Assembly: GCA_024036415.1 (NCBI GenBank)
Contig: JAMWET010001220.1
Span: 1,916,361-1,980,360, forward strand
DNA: 64,000 bases
Origin: Prochilodus magdalenae
Lineage: Eukaryota > Chordata > Actinopteri > Characiformes > Prochilodontidae
Direction: 5' to 3'
Under the pieces are notes generated by a model. That model ran no database searches, was not told the origin of the DNA, and was given only the letters and a program-made list of their open reading frames with translations. Shown piece after piece: positions 13,324 through 24,070 of the stretch. A program made the translations under genes and the position numbers. Numbering within the stretch: the first letter of the stretch is position 1; the number at the start of each line of letters is the position of its first letter.

Positions 13324-13418
13324 TCTGTCTGTCTGTTTGTCCGTTTATCCGTTCTCCCACACATTGCTTTACCCATCCATTTGTTAGTCTGTCTGTCCGT
13401 CTGTATGTCTGTTTGTCC
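13324..13418. repeat. Degenerate TCTG/TCCG tetranucleotide repeat
   Basis: Repeating CTGT/CCGT/TTGT units on the plus strand. The overlapping open frames on both strands (for example QTDRQTNK on the minus strand) are translations of the repeat and not genes. Confidence 0.85.
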
Positions 13419-14970
13419 TATCTGCACATGTTGCTTTGTTCATTCACTCGTTTGCTCAACCATCTGTCTGCATGTGTTCATCCATGACATTTTTGTCTAG
13501 TTAGTGTCATTTAAAACCAGAATAACAATTTAGACGTGGTGTGGCAATGCAACTCAGGAGCAAGAGCTGTCATTCAAGCTGCTAATTTGGCACACCCAAT
13601 CTGCATTCTCAGATCTGATCAGCAGATTTAATGCTGTGTTTTATCTTGTTTAAATCTGCTGGATGTGTTAGGTTAACACTCAGGTTTAGTATCACAAATT
13701 TTTTATATTTTCAGTTTAAGAAATTAAAGAAAAAGGGAACAATGCAGATTTACAAGTATGCTATATTACATTAGAAAGATTTTTAGAGAATCCCAGGTAA
13801 AGTTACAGCTGCTGGCCTGTAAAACAGCTGGGCCTAATAAAAAATGTGCCTTGTGGCTTAGGTAACATGGAATTTAGATGATGAGCTCATTTTCTTTTTT
13901 TAACATTTTCAAGCAGGCTAATCAAAGAAAGAAGGAAGAAAGAAAACATGTTATCATGCACTGGCCAATTTTGAGATTTAATAATAGATAGCTGTTGTTC
14001 TGTATTGTTATTATTACAGTTGTTCTTTATTGCTGTTGCTCAGGATATGATTGAATATTGTGTTTTTCTTAAAAAAAAAGATTTCTCACACTCTGAGCCC
14101 GAAATCCCCATCTCACTAGCACTTATATTCATCAGTTGTGTATCAGTTGTGTTCATAACTGTATTCTAAAGGTCTTTTTTTCTGAAGGAAGAGATTGATC
14201 ATATATCATTTAAATACTGAGTTTAATATCATTTATGCCTGGAAATATGAAGATTTTTTTTTTTTTTTTATGGCTGTTGACAGTGCTGTCTTTTAAAGTG
14301 ATAAAAAGAGAGATCCAAAATTCTCTCTGTAAAAACCATTGGTTCTAAAATGTTAGCAAAATAAAAAAAATGAATCTGACTTCATCTGCTGTTCAGATTT
14401 CTGTTCTTGAAATGTTTGGGAATAGTGCATATTTAATTTAATTAAGGTGTCTCATTTACATATTTAAAAATAACATTTAAGAAAGCATGCAATACAAACA
14501 ATAATTGTCTGAATGCAATTAATCAGCTATAAAAGTATCATTGTGATCTTCAGTAATTTAAATCTTTTAGATATATATATTATTATTATATTATTTTTTA
14601 AAAATTGTTTTTTAAATAAAAATGATGGTTTATCATATAAAAACTTTTTATATGTTTTATGTTGTTTACCCAAAAAGCTTGTAAGCTTGTTGGAGAAGAA
14701 AGTTGTATACAATTATATTAGACGGTATTCTACTCTAGTCTTCAGGGGTGTTAGATTAGTCAAACTAAGAAAATGTGTTAATGGTGTTACAAATGTCTGC
14801 AGAATTAAAGAGTGAAGATATAAACAAAGTCTTTAGCGTGGTTTCATGTGAAATGCACCATTCTAGAGACAACTGAAAATTCAAAATTCTTCAGAGGTGG
14901 TGGTGATAAGAGCAAGGTCACCTCTAAAAAGCTCCCTCATTAACAGTTATTGCATAAAATGGTTATGAAG
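13419..14970. other. Non-coding, AT-rich
   Basis: Contains poly-T (about 14250-14270), a TTATTATTATA patch near 14580, and stop-rich frames. The plus-strand frame 14513-14815 is an AT-rich chance frame with no domain. Confidence 0.45.
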
Positions 14971-15249
14971 ATGCCTTTGTAATAGTGTCTAGAAACGTTT
15001 TGTTGTTAAGAATTGTTGCAAGTTTCCAGTTACTATTAACTTACTTCTGACGCTGCAAATATGAACGCATCTCATGAACAAATATAAATTGTGCACAGCA
15101 CATACACATTTATATATGGAATGTACTGTGGTATATATGGAATGAACATTGATATATATACAATGAACTTCGATATATAAGGAATGAACTGTACATATAT
15201 ATAGATATACGTACATTGAATGTATTCATATGAGATGAATATTGATATA
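14971..15249 (+). repeat. Left arm of a large inverted repeat
   Basis: The arm starts ATGCCTTTGTAATAGTGTCT and contains TTTTGTTGTTAAGAATT, CTATTAACTTACTTCTGACG, ATGAACGCATCTCATGAAC and then a run of degenerate TATATATGGAATGAACA units. The same order in reverse complement forms the right arm at 16303-16579. A Tc1 element occupies the loop. A third, shorter copy in the same direction as this arm lies at 16860-17036. The parent element is unidentified. Confidence 0.8.
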
Positions 15250-15460
15250 CAGTGGTGTGAAAAAGTGTTTACTCCCTTCATAATTTCTTTTTTTTTTTTT
15301 GCATGTTTGTCACTCTTAAATGTTTCAGATCATTAAACAACTTTAAATATTAGTCAAAGACAAGACAAGTAAACATAAAATGCAGTATTTAAATGAAGAG
15401 TTTTATTATTAAGGAAGAAAACAAATCTGTAAAATACTGTGTAACATCACATTTCAGAAA

Positions 15461-15562
15461 AAGACCATCATACCTACAGTAAGATATGGTGGTGGTAGTG
15501 TGATGGTGTGGGGCTATTTTACTGCTTCAGGACCTGGAAGACTTGCTGTTATAAATGGAACC
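15461..15562 (+). pseudogene. Inverted catalytic-core segment of a Tc1-like transposase
   Basis: Read on the plus strand, this translates without stops to PTVRYGGGSVMVWGYFTASG followed by PGRLAVINGT, the conserved core block of Tc1 enzymes between the first two catalytic aspartates. It lies inside a copy otherwise in the minus orientation. Either this piece was inverted or a fragment of a second, related copy was inserted. It joins the minus-strand sequence directly at 15562/15563. Confidence 0.8.
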
Positions 15563-15969
15563 CAAAAGTCTGGGGGATCATCAAAATTGAGACAAGCCTT
15601 AATGTTCTTTTTGCTCAGCAGTGGTTTTTGTCTTGGCACTCTGACATATAGGCATCCAGCCTCTTTCTTATGATGGAGTCATGAGCGCTGCCCTTAACTG
15701 AGGCAAGTCAGGCCTACAGTTCTTTAAATGTTGTTGGGGGGTCTTTTGTGACCTCTTGGATGAGTTGTCTCTGTGCTCTCTCTGGTTGGCCGGCCACTCT
15801 TGGGAAGGTTCACCACTGTTCCACGTTTTTACCATTTGTGGATAATGGCTCTCACTGTGGTTCACTGGAGTCCCAAAACTTTAGAAATGGCTTTATTACC
15901 TTTTCCAGACTGATAGATCTCAATTACTTTCTTTCTCATTCGGTCCTGAATTTCTTTGGATCTTGGCAT
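15563..15969 (-). pseudogene. Tc1-like transposase pseudogene, N-terminal half
   Basis: It starts at the minus-strand ATG at 15969 with MPRSKEIQDRMRKKVIEIYQ, followed by SGKGNKAISKVLGLQ and a stop. Past the stop, the frame continues with TTVRAIIHKW, a second stop, then KRGTVVNLPKSGRP, the linker between the two DNA-binding subdomains. Further along, with frame changes, come PRQKPLLSKKNIKACLNF and DDPPDFW, which normally lead into the first catalytic motif. The sequence breaks there at the inverted segment. Several stops and frameshifts show long inactivity. Confidence 0.87.
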
Positions 15970-16302
15970 GATGTCTAGCTTTTGAGTATCTCTTTGTCTA
16001 CTTCGCTTTGTCAGGCAGGTTCTATTTAAGTGAATTCTTGATTGAAAACAGTTGTGGCAGTAATCAGGCCTGGGTGTGGCTAGGAAAATAGAACTCAGGT
16101 GTGATAAACACTTTCTCACACAGGGACATGTAGGTAGGTATCCATATTTATAAAAACCTTCATTTAAAAACAGCATTTTATGTTTACTTTGTAGTCTTTG
16201 ACTGATACTTAAATTAGTTTGATAATCTGAAACATTTAAGAGTGACAAACATGCCAAAAAAATTAGAAATCATGGAGGGGCAAGCATTTTTACACACCAC
16301 TG

Positions 16303-16579
16303 CATATATACTTTGATATACAGTATATAAAATGAACACTGATGTATATGGAATGAACACTGATATAATACATTGGTCTTTTAATGTGTATGCGCCGCGC
16401 ACAATTTAGATTTGTTCATGAGATGCGTTCATATTTACAGCGTCAGTTCTAAGTTAATAGTTACTTGAAATAAATGCTACTTTAATTTGCCACTACTCAT
16501 AGCATGGCAGACAGAGCTTGGAGGTTGGTTCCATAAATTCTCAACAACAAAACTGTTATAGACACTATTGCAAATGCAT
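16303..16579 (-). repeat. Right arm of the large inverted repeat
   Basis: In reverse complement it begins ATGCATTTGCAATAGTGTCT and runs through TTTTGTTGTTGAGAATT, CTATTAACTTAGAACTGACG and ATGAACGCATCTCATGAAC to TATATGGAATGAACACTGAT-type units. It differs from the left arm mainly by an extra segment of about 60 bp after GAGAATT. Together the arms could form a long hairpin around the Tc1 copy. Confidence 0.8.
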
Positions 16580-16859
16580 GTAGTAATAGTGTTTCTAATG
16601 CACAGCCATCATTTGGGCATGTAGAGGATAACATTAACCAAATGCATGTAACATTATTCAAACTAACCAAAACAGACGCCTCAAATGATATGACTGGGCA
16701 GCCAATGGTGGTGGACACGACATGCCACTCATCTATTTAGGTCTGACGCTCTTACTTGTGGAGCTCTACTGAAAAGTGAATGAACTTCGCCTTTGACATG
16801 CCCTGATGACAGCTGTGTGTTAGGAGCACTATTACTACACACATTTGTTAACGCAACAA
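16580..16859. other. Spacer between inverted-repeat copies
   Basis: Non-coding sequence between the right arm and the third, solo copy. No frame or family recognised. Confidence 0.4.
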
Positions 16860-17036
16860 ACTAGTATACTTAGCAAAAGTATTTATTTCCAGTAACTATT
16901 AACTTAGTACTAACCCTTTAATTATGAATGCATTTCATGATCACATTGTGTGCATATCATTTTATTATATCAGTGTTCATTGTATATGTGTCAATGTTCA
17001 TTCCATATATATCAAAGTTCAGTAACACTGAGCCTT
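16860..17036 (+). repeat. Third copy of the inverted-repeat arm, direct orientation
   Basis: CCAGTAACTATTAACTTAGT, ATGAATGCATTTCATGATCA and ATCAGTGTTCATTG parallel the left arm at about 15025-15240 but are more diverged. The degenerate TGTTCATTCCATATAT units appear in the complementary sense to those in the left arm, so this copy may itself be rearranged. Confidence 0.6.
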
Positions 17037-19572
17037 TATTATTATGAGCCTTTATCTAAAGGGTGTTGAATTTAATTTTGAATGCTGTGCAGATTCTTTT
17101 AGGGACGTTGTCACATACATCTTGCTGATTTCTAAGATTAACTACACCCCAGGCAGGAGTCTGAATCACAATGACCTAAGGATACAGTCACTGAGAACAC
17201 AAATTATGTCTGACTACTACTTACATTATTGAAATGGCAGTTTAATTTAGGTCTTCCTCATTAAATATGCCTACTGTTGCTTAACTATACCTTCTAACCT
17301 TGGCAGAGCTTAAAAACTTTGCTAAATTTTGAACATGTACAGACTTTCAATGCTTTCAGTTCTCTCTCCCTGCTCACAGTATATATGGAATTGATTCGGG
17401 TTAGGTGACTCACTTGGGTGCCAACAAAAGATATTTTACTTTTTGGCCCTGAAAAGCAGAACTTCCTGAGTCTTATGCTTTGGGTAGTTGTCTTGCTTCA
17501 ATATGAAGTGTTTTATATGAAAAGGCCTTTTGTTAGATCTTGTTCTAATGGAGTTATTTGTGTTCCCTTTATGAATACCATCTACTACAATAGGCCTCAT
17601 TGTTCCAGCAGGATGTTAAGTTTACTGGTGTTTCTTTGCATCTTATTATTAGGTGGTTTTGGCAATATGATTTGATTAAATTAGTCCCTTTCTTTTTTAC
17701 TGACATTTAATTCACATGTACTGGCATTGACTCTCTGCTGCATACTTCAAGAAGCAGCAACAGAGTCCAGTTGTTAATTGAATATCTAGAATCAGAAATA
17801 GATGAACTAAATGAACTGTGTTTAAAGCAATAATGCAAGGACCCACACAGAGAAGATCCAGCTGGGAAGCAGTGATGTGCCATTTGCAAACAAGTCAGCT
17901 CACTGAAATGGCTCTTTTGGGTAAAAGCTGGAATCATGCGCACATTAAAACTCTACTGTATTAAGACAAAACGAATGGATGAATAATCCAGTGACCCAAA
18001 GATCCAATGTTGAGCTGTGGCTCTTTAGCTGAAAATGTAATTTCATTATTTTTTAGGTTTGTTGAGATATCCCCATCCCAGATCACTGCCCCTCATTATC
18101 TCCATCAGTTGTTTCCTGCTTTGTCATTATTCTTTGTGGTTCTTTTAATGTAATTCATTGCCATGGCCTTGTGTGCCTCATTAGTTCTGAATTTTTATGG
18201 TTTTCATTGATGGTTGGTTGATGGGATTTGGGTTGTGCCCATCTGTTTTATGGCCCACTGACTCAGAGTTTCTGTTTTGTTGCTTGGATTTCTTAAAATA
18301 AAAGGTGTTCTTATCTGGCACTGTCTCACACCACTCAGTACATAGCTAAACATATATAGTGCAGCTCTGATGAAAATATATTTGTTTAAACTACTTATCA
18401 GCATGCAACTTGTTGTTACTTGGTGTAGCATAATAATTTAGAGCCAAATCTGGAAAGAATGATAAACATTTTTTTTCCAGTGTAGCATCTTTCCTAACAC
18501 ACAATGTAAACTGCTAATTACTTAATTAGTTGAACGCTTGATGAGGTTCAAAGTTAATTTAACTAAGGTTAATTTGTGTGGGTGTATGTGTGTTGGGGAA
18601 GGTCAGTGTTGTTTTTTAGAGAGCACGCTGATGTGACTCACTAAGAAGCTAGAGGCCGATCACTATTGTCCAGAAAACAGGCTATGATTTCTATAAATTG
18701 TTTGCTCTATATTGCTTTAATTACAGCCAATTCTTAGTGCTGGCGTATTGAACAAGAAACACAATAAATATGGAAGGCATTCTTTCCATCTCTTTTTGCC
18801 AAATTTCAAAACATGCATAAACAAATGGGATGGAAATGTGAGACTATCCAGAGAATTTTGAAGCTTTGTTTAGGTGAAAAGAACTTTAGTTAGACTACGT
18901 AAACACTGGGGTTTGGTAGACCTAACTGGTGGCAACCTGTAATTGCATATAACAATGCCGAAGAACACAGGTTGTTACAGCTTGCCATGTGTGATGTGGA
19001 AAAATCAGACTCAACACCTTTGACGTATTGTAGCAGCTCATGCAGTTCTGCTGAACAGTAGGATGTTAAAAAAGCGCTACACTGTCATACTAAAGGTAAC
19101 ATAACCCTCAATGGTACAACAATGGTCTTTAGGTCCAGTCTGTGTTAAAAACAGGAATCTAAAAAAATAAGTCAAGATGAGTCGAGATTTAGGATAAATA
19201 AAATAAAAATTACTATAAAACAACACAACACAATACTATGTCATCAATGTTTTCCAAATGGAAGAACTGAAGATTCTACAAAAATCTTTAGATTCTTAGA
19301 AATTAGAAAACAAACTAACATTTCAGAAAACGCAATTACAAAAGTTAAAACTAAATATGTGCCAGCTGTGTTTTAATTTGTAATTTTCTTTTACAAACAT
19401 TTTGGATTTATACATCAAATATCTGACATGTTTGAAATGTTTGTCCAGTCTATTTGCTCATGCACTGCAATAGTAGACTTTATGCATCATAGAGGAGTAA
19501 CCATATACCAAGCCCATACTTTGATTCTGTTAATAATGCTGGCAAGATATTTTAACAAAATTCAAATGAAAA
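17037..19572. other. Non-coding, nothing recognised
   Basis: A small imperfect duplication of GAGCCTTTAT lies near 17033-17055. The open frames 17044-17232 and 17418-17675 on the plus strand have no recognised domain; the second is hydrophobic (MPTKDILLFGPEKQ start), but this alone does not make it a receptor fragment. The rest is AT-rich unique-looking DNA. Confidence 0.4.
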
Positions 19573-19722
19573 CAAATTGTCACCTCTGCGAGTCTCTCTG
19601 ACAACGCCAATCTCCTTGACTCCATTTCCAGAGTGCATTATCTGATGACGTTGCACTCACACGTCCTCAGTCAACCAATTATTCACGGTCTTTTGTCACC
19701 TGCCACCAATTACACACATGCT

Positions 19723-19728
19723 TATAAA
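19723..19728 (+). promoter_or_regulatory. TATA box of the solo LTR
   Basis: TATAAA lies about 145 bp into the LTR and precedes the AATAAA by about 340 bp. It is positioned to start LTR transcription on the plus strand. Confidence 0.45.
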
Positions 19729-20070
19729 CTCTTCACACACACACACACAGTAAAGTCTGCCAAACTTAGTTTACAATTTTGAGCATTTTTCATGTGACTT
19801 TCTCATTGCTATTTCTGGTTCCGATATCCTTTTGTCTTCGACTTTCGCTTTCTCGATTCCCCCTTGGCTCTGTCAGCTCTATTCTCGCTAGTTATCGATT
19901 TCCGATCTGTGTTCCTGACCATTCTCTTGGATTTGCCCTATGATTCTGTTTACTGGCTTGTTTGATCTCCTGGTTTTTGACCTCTGCTTGTCTCTCATTC
20001 TATGACCCGGCATTACCCTGTTTTGATGCGAGCTTGTTCTTTGCTGTTGTGTTCAGCTACCAGTCTGTTA

Positions 20071-20076
20071 AATAAA
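20071..20076 (+). terminator. Poly-A signal of the solo LTR
   Basis: AATAAA 60 bp before the LTR 3' end, consistent with the R/U5 boundary of an LTR. Confidence 0.5.
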
Positions 20077-20135
20077 ACTCATCTGGCTGTTAGCTCTGCT
20101 TGCATCATGCCAAGTTATTTGTGCATGACAAAAAT

Positions 20136-21570
20136 GATAATGATAATCATGTTAAATAGCATGTGACCAACCTGTATAGATGGATGGCAGGAGGACTGCT
20201 GGACTGATGTGTCAAATGGTGCTAATTATTTGCATTCTCGGTGTATAAACAATGCAGTTCCTTTACATGTCATAATGCATAGAATGTGAATTCCATATGA
20301 TGCATTGTCAAATTTCCACAATAGCCAGTTTTGCATTGCAATGTCATATGCCTTGATGCACTGTTACAATCCTTCTGCACAAATGCACCTATTGAAAGAA
20401 CTGCTATAATTATTAAGACAGTACCTAAGTGTGATTTAAAGTCTTGTTCAATGTAATGCTCAATACTGACACTTATTATCTTAAACAGGGCAGAATGTCA
20501 AATCAAGGGTAAAATCACCAGGTTATTAAGCAGCACAGCGCAGAAAAATCAATTCTGATCATACAACCAATTTTCCTACAGCCAGCTGCAAAGCGAGAGC
20601 AAATATTTGAAGATCAATAATTTCACAAAGTGGGGTTAGAGTGCAAATAGTTATTTAAATGGCTCATGCATAAATAAAGATATGCCTTTTTACTGATGCA
20701 TTTGAGAGGTGCTGGGCATAGATGGGAAATGGAGAGATGGACACTACTTTTGATACATTATTAAATTAGTGTGTAGAACCTTTAGTGGTTATGCTGCATG
20801 CATGGGTTATGACCTGTGGGTCTTGCATTCTCTTTAACAGTCTCATCACAGTTAAGAAGCATCTGATGACAGCTTAATATTTAACAAATATAAAAAATTT
20901 AAGAAGGTATTTTAAAAAGTGCATGATACATTAGTAAGGCTTATGGTGGAGAGTTTATACATTGAACGGTTTTACAACATGAGCAGAGCAATGACAATTA
21001 ATCTGTAGTTTAGTGATTTCTGGCAAATGCATTTATAATACTCTATAATAAGTGGACTTTCGTCATAGGTAAAGGACACGCTAACCTGTCATTATGCATC
21101 ATGGACAACTGAGTCACTGGGTACAAGCTTCTATTACAAATGGACTTTTTAAAGGGTTACCCTAACTGGCCTGCTTGAATTGGTCAGTAGATAGCTCTCT
21201 ATTTATACTGCCAATCACTGTTATTAAGGCTGGCACACCTGGCAACTCTCATAGCTCTCCTTGGAGAGCCCTGATTTTCAGTGCTGTCACTGGCATCAGC
21301 ACAGGCATGACAGTCACTGGGAACACCTTTCACACTCAATTTTTGTCCTCCCAAATGTTGAAGTTTAGCTAGAGATTGTTGGAGAAATGTCTAAATAGGG
21401 AAGGCCAACTCCTGCTTCCCAGCTGTAATATTTCAGTTTATAGAAATACAATTATAATAACATGGGTTGATTGATAAATTAAATTTTCACAAAATCGAAA
21501 AAGAAAGAGTATACATGTCTTTTTTTTTATTGTTCTTTAACTTTATAATGCGTCTTGATTGTGGAAATGT
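20136..21570. other. Non-coding, nothing recognised
   Basis: AT-rich, no recognised exon or repeat. The plus-strand frame 21175-21372 contains TGISTGMTVTGNT, a short internal repetition without a known match. Confidence 0.4.
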
Positions 21571-21578
21571 GTATATAT

Positions 21579-21613
<35 letters not shown>
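21571..21613. repeat. TA microsatellite next to a Tc1 end
   Basis: Alternating TA runs directly up to the terminal repeat of the next element. Tc1 elements insert at TA, so the repeat may have been the target. Confidence 0.9.
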
Positions 21614-22826
21614 CAGTGGGGTGTGAAAGTTTGGGCAGGGTTGTTAATTTTCCTGATTTACCTTTATAAAGCATTAATTGTGAAAAATTCCGTTAAATAT
21701 ATCATATAGGGGACAAACACAGTGATATTTGAAAAGTGAAATGAAGTTTATATGAGTTACAGAAAGTGTGTAATAATTGGTTAAACAAAAGTAGGCAGGT
21801 GCATAAATTTGGGCACTGTTGTCATTTTATTGATTTCAAAACCTTTAGAACTAATTATTGGAACTCAAATTTGGTTTGGTAAGTTCAGTGACCCTTGACC
21901 TCCATACACAGGTGACTCCAGTTATGAGAAGGAGTTAAGGGGGGAGTTGTAAGTTTTTCTCCTCTTTGCATCTTCTCTGAAGAGTAGCAGCATGGGAGTC
22001 TCAAAACAACTTTCAAATGACCTGAAAACAAAGATTGTTCACCGTCTCAGAAATTTCAGCTTTCAGTCTCCACTGTGAGAAACATTGTGAGAAAATGGAA
22101 GACCACAGGCACAGTTCAAGTCAAGGCTCGAAGTGGCAGACCAAGAAAAATCTCGAATAAACAGAAGCGAAGGATGTTGAGAACAGTCAGAGTCAACCCA
22201 CAGACCAGCACCAAAGACCTACAACATGATCTTGCTGCTGATGGAGTGACTGTGCGTCGTTTAACTATTCGGCGCACTTTACACAAGGAGATGCTGTATG
22301 GGAGAGTGATGCAGAGGAAGCCTTTTCTCTGCCCACATCACAAACAGAGCCGCTTGAGGTATGCTAAAGCACATTTGGACAAGGTGCTGTGGACTGATGA
22401 AACTAAAATAGAGTTATTTGGGCATAACAAGGGCCGTTATGCATGGAGGAAAAAGAACACAGCACTGGCCATCTCAGTCCCCAGACCTGAATATTATTAA
22501 AAATCTGTGGTGTCACTTAAAGAGAGCTGTCCATGCTCGGAAACCATCAAACCTGAATGAACTAGAGATGTTTTGTAAAGAAGAATGGTCTAAAATACCT
22601 TCAGCCACAATCCAGACTCTCATTAAAAGCTATAGGAAGCGTTTAGAGGCTGTTTTGCGAAAGGAGGATCTACTAAAGGTTTTTTTTTTTTGGTGCCCAA
22701 ATTTATGCACCTGCCTACTTTTGTTTAGACAATTATTTCACACATTCTGTAAATCATATAAACTTCATTTCACTTCTCAAATATCACTGTGTTTGTCCCC
22801 TATATGATATATTTAACAGAAATGTT
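21614..22826 (+). mobile_element. Tc1-like transposon, internally deleted
   Basis: The left end is CAGTGGGGTGTGAAAGTTTG beside TA. The left inverted repeat extends about 200 bp; its inner part (about 21690-21815, with CATATAGGGGACAAACACAG) is matched in reverse at about 22690-22826 (CTGTGTTTGTCCCCTATATG). The outer 70 bp or so of the right repeat is missing, so the right end is truncated or replaced. The transposase on the plus strand is the most readable in the window but is broken in at least two places. Confidence 0.9.
21992..22690 (+). pseudogene. Tc1-like transposase pseudogene lacking catalytic residues
   Basis: The start MGVSKQLSNDLKTKIVHRLR (21992) is followed by a deletion and frame change. 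From about 22060 the frame continues with STVRNIVRKWKTTGTVQVKA, then ARSGRPRKISNKQKRR with the basic linker motif, and KVLWTDETKIELFGHNKGRY containing the first catalytic aspartate (WTDE). After KKNTA a deletion removes the core including the second aspartate, and another frame resumes with WPSQSPDLNIIKNLW. In this motif Tc1 enzymes normally have PIEN; here the glutamate position is lysine. The C-terminal HARKPSNLNELEMFCKEEW block follows. So two of three DDE residues are gone. Confidence 0.92.
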
Positions 22827-22929
22827 TTCTCCAAACAGATATATATATTCTATAATCTAAATTACACAGTTTTCACAATATCCCAAAATGTAGCCAAGGC
22901 ATGTTTCTAAAACTTACTTGTAAAGTTCC

Positions 22930-23190
22930 CTATACAACTGTGTGGAGTTTGTGAATTCTCCCTGTGTTTGGGTGGCTTTCTTTTGGGTGTTCCACTTTCC
23001 TCCTACAGTCCAAAGACATGCTGTCAAGTGTATTGGAGATGCTAAATTGCCCACTAGGTATAAGTGAAAGTGATGTACTGACGGCGTGTTCAGGGTGTTT
23101 CCTGCTTTCTACTTAGTGAGTGCTAGGATAGGCTCCAGCACCCCATGTGAACCACAAGGATAAGTGTCTCAAAAGGTGAATGAATTATTT
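22930..23190 (+). repeat. V-SINE-like retroposon, degenerate
   Basis: Contains GTGGAGTTTGTGAATTCTCC, then TTCCTCCTACAGTCCAAAGA and CATGC. This is the conserved central block of vertebrate V-SINEs (DANA and HE1 type). It is followed by GGATAGGCTCCAGCACCCC and GGATAAGTGTC with a GAATGAATTA tail. The tRNA-like 5' head with A and B boxes is not recognisable upstream, so the copy is probably 5'-truncated or decayed. Confidence 0.75.
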
Positions 23191-24070
23191 AATTAATGAT
23201 AAATAGGCTTTAGTAAGGATGTAACAGCAATAAAGGAAAGTTTTTCCTGTTTAATGTGTTAATAGGCTTTTGTGTGGTATTAACCTTATTACCTGCTGCT
23301 CTAAAACATTTTTGAAGAAATGTGTCGTGTATATACATTACCCTGCAGTTTAATATCGTTTAGCAGAGCATAAACTTCCATTACTCAACACGTACAAAGC
23401 TGTTAGGATCAGTGGACACACTAAAGAAGCAAGCACCACATGTGACATTGACTTAATTGACACTATTGCATTAAATCATTAGATAATGAATTCAGCAGTG
23501 CATCCTTACTGTCTAAACATGTTTTTAGCACTTTATTCTGCATCAAATGGGGCAGGGGTCTGAGTTCATCCACTCACCCACTTGACACATTGAAGAGTGA
23601 CAGTTCCACAGAGATTCCAGCCAAGGGAATGTTCTCACATCATAAATGACTCAGCCCTGGTGCAATACTAATGACTGCAGGGTGCGAAATGATGATGATC
23701 TTTATGCAAGATTCTAATCTGTCATCTGCATTCTAACAAACAACATTATCCAAGTGAAATTGTATAGTTTTAATAGCATTAGTCCTAACATTAGGATGTG
23801 TGCACAGACAAATATAAATATGTTTCTACATTATAAGCTGAAATCTTTGAAATCTTTTCTCAGATCTCAAATATACGTCCCCCACCTCCACCCTGTGTAC
23901 CGGCCAATTACTGCAGTTAATAGGATGATACAGTGAAATGGTGCTTGAAGTCATTGAAATTGTTGTTGTAGTTTTTGTAGTGTCAATATAACATGCCTGT
24001 GTAAAAAGCTGATTAGGTCAGAATAGATTACTCTGTGGTCTTGTGTAGATTGTAATTCCTGCATGTGATA
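23191..24070. other. Non-coding, nothing recognised
   Basis: AT-rich, with no identifiable repeat or exon. Confidence 0.45.

Larger units (their letters stand above)
15250..16302 (-). mobile_element. Tc1-like transposon with long inverted repeats, rearranged
   Basis: The ends are CAGTGGTGTGAAAAAGTGTT at left and the reverse complement of CAGTGGTGTGTAAAAATGCT at right, preceded by TA at the left. The inverted repeats extend about 160 bp (15250-15413 and 16149-16302), sharing GCATGTTTGTCACTCTTAAA. Long terminal repeats of this type are typical of the IR/DR group of Tc1 elements. The interior keeps the N-terminal half of a minus-strand transposase, then a 100-bp catalytic-core segment in the opposite orientation (15463-15562), and nothing recognisable of the C-terminus. 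Defective. Confidence 0.88.
19578..20130 (+). mobile_element. Solo LTR, 553 bp, retrotransposon
   Basis: It begins TGTCACCTCT and ends GTGCATGACA, giving the TGTCA...TGACA inverted ends expected of LTRs. It is flanked by 5-bp near-duplicates CAAAT (19573-19577) and AAAAT (20131-20135). Inside are a TATAAA box at 19723-19728 and a poly-A signal AATAAA at 20071-20076, in the order expected for U3-R-U5 on the plus strand. The body is pyrimidine-rich and non-coding. No internal retroelement genes or second LTR are adjacent, so this is a solo LTR left by recombination. Family probably Ty3/Gypsy (inference from the 5-bp duplication and ends). Confidence 0.72.

Noticed and set aside
13194..13500. 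Open frames on both strands as proteins
   Set aside because: They are translations of the TCTG-type tetranucleotide repeat.
17418..17675. Fragment of a membrane receptor
   Set aside because: Hydrophobic stretches alone; no conserved receptor motif and no neighbouring exon.
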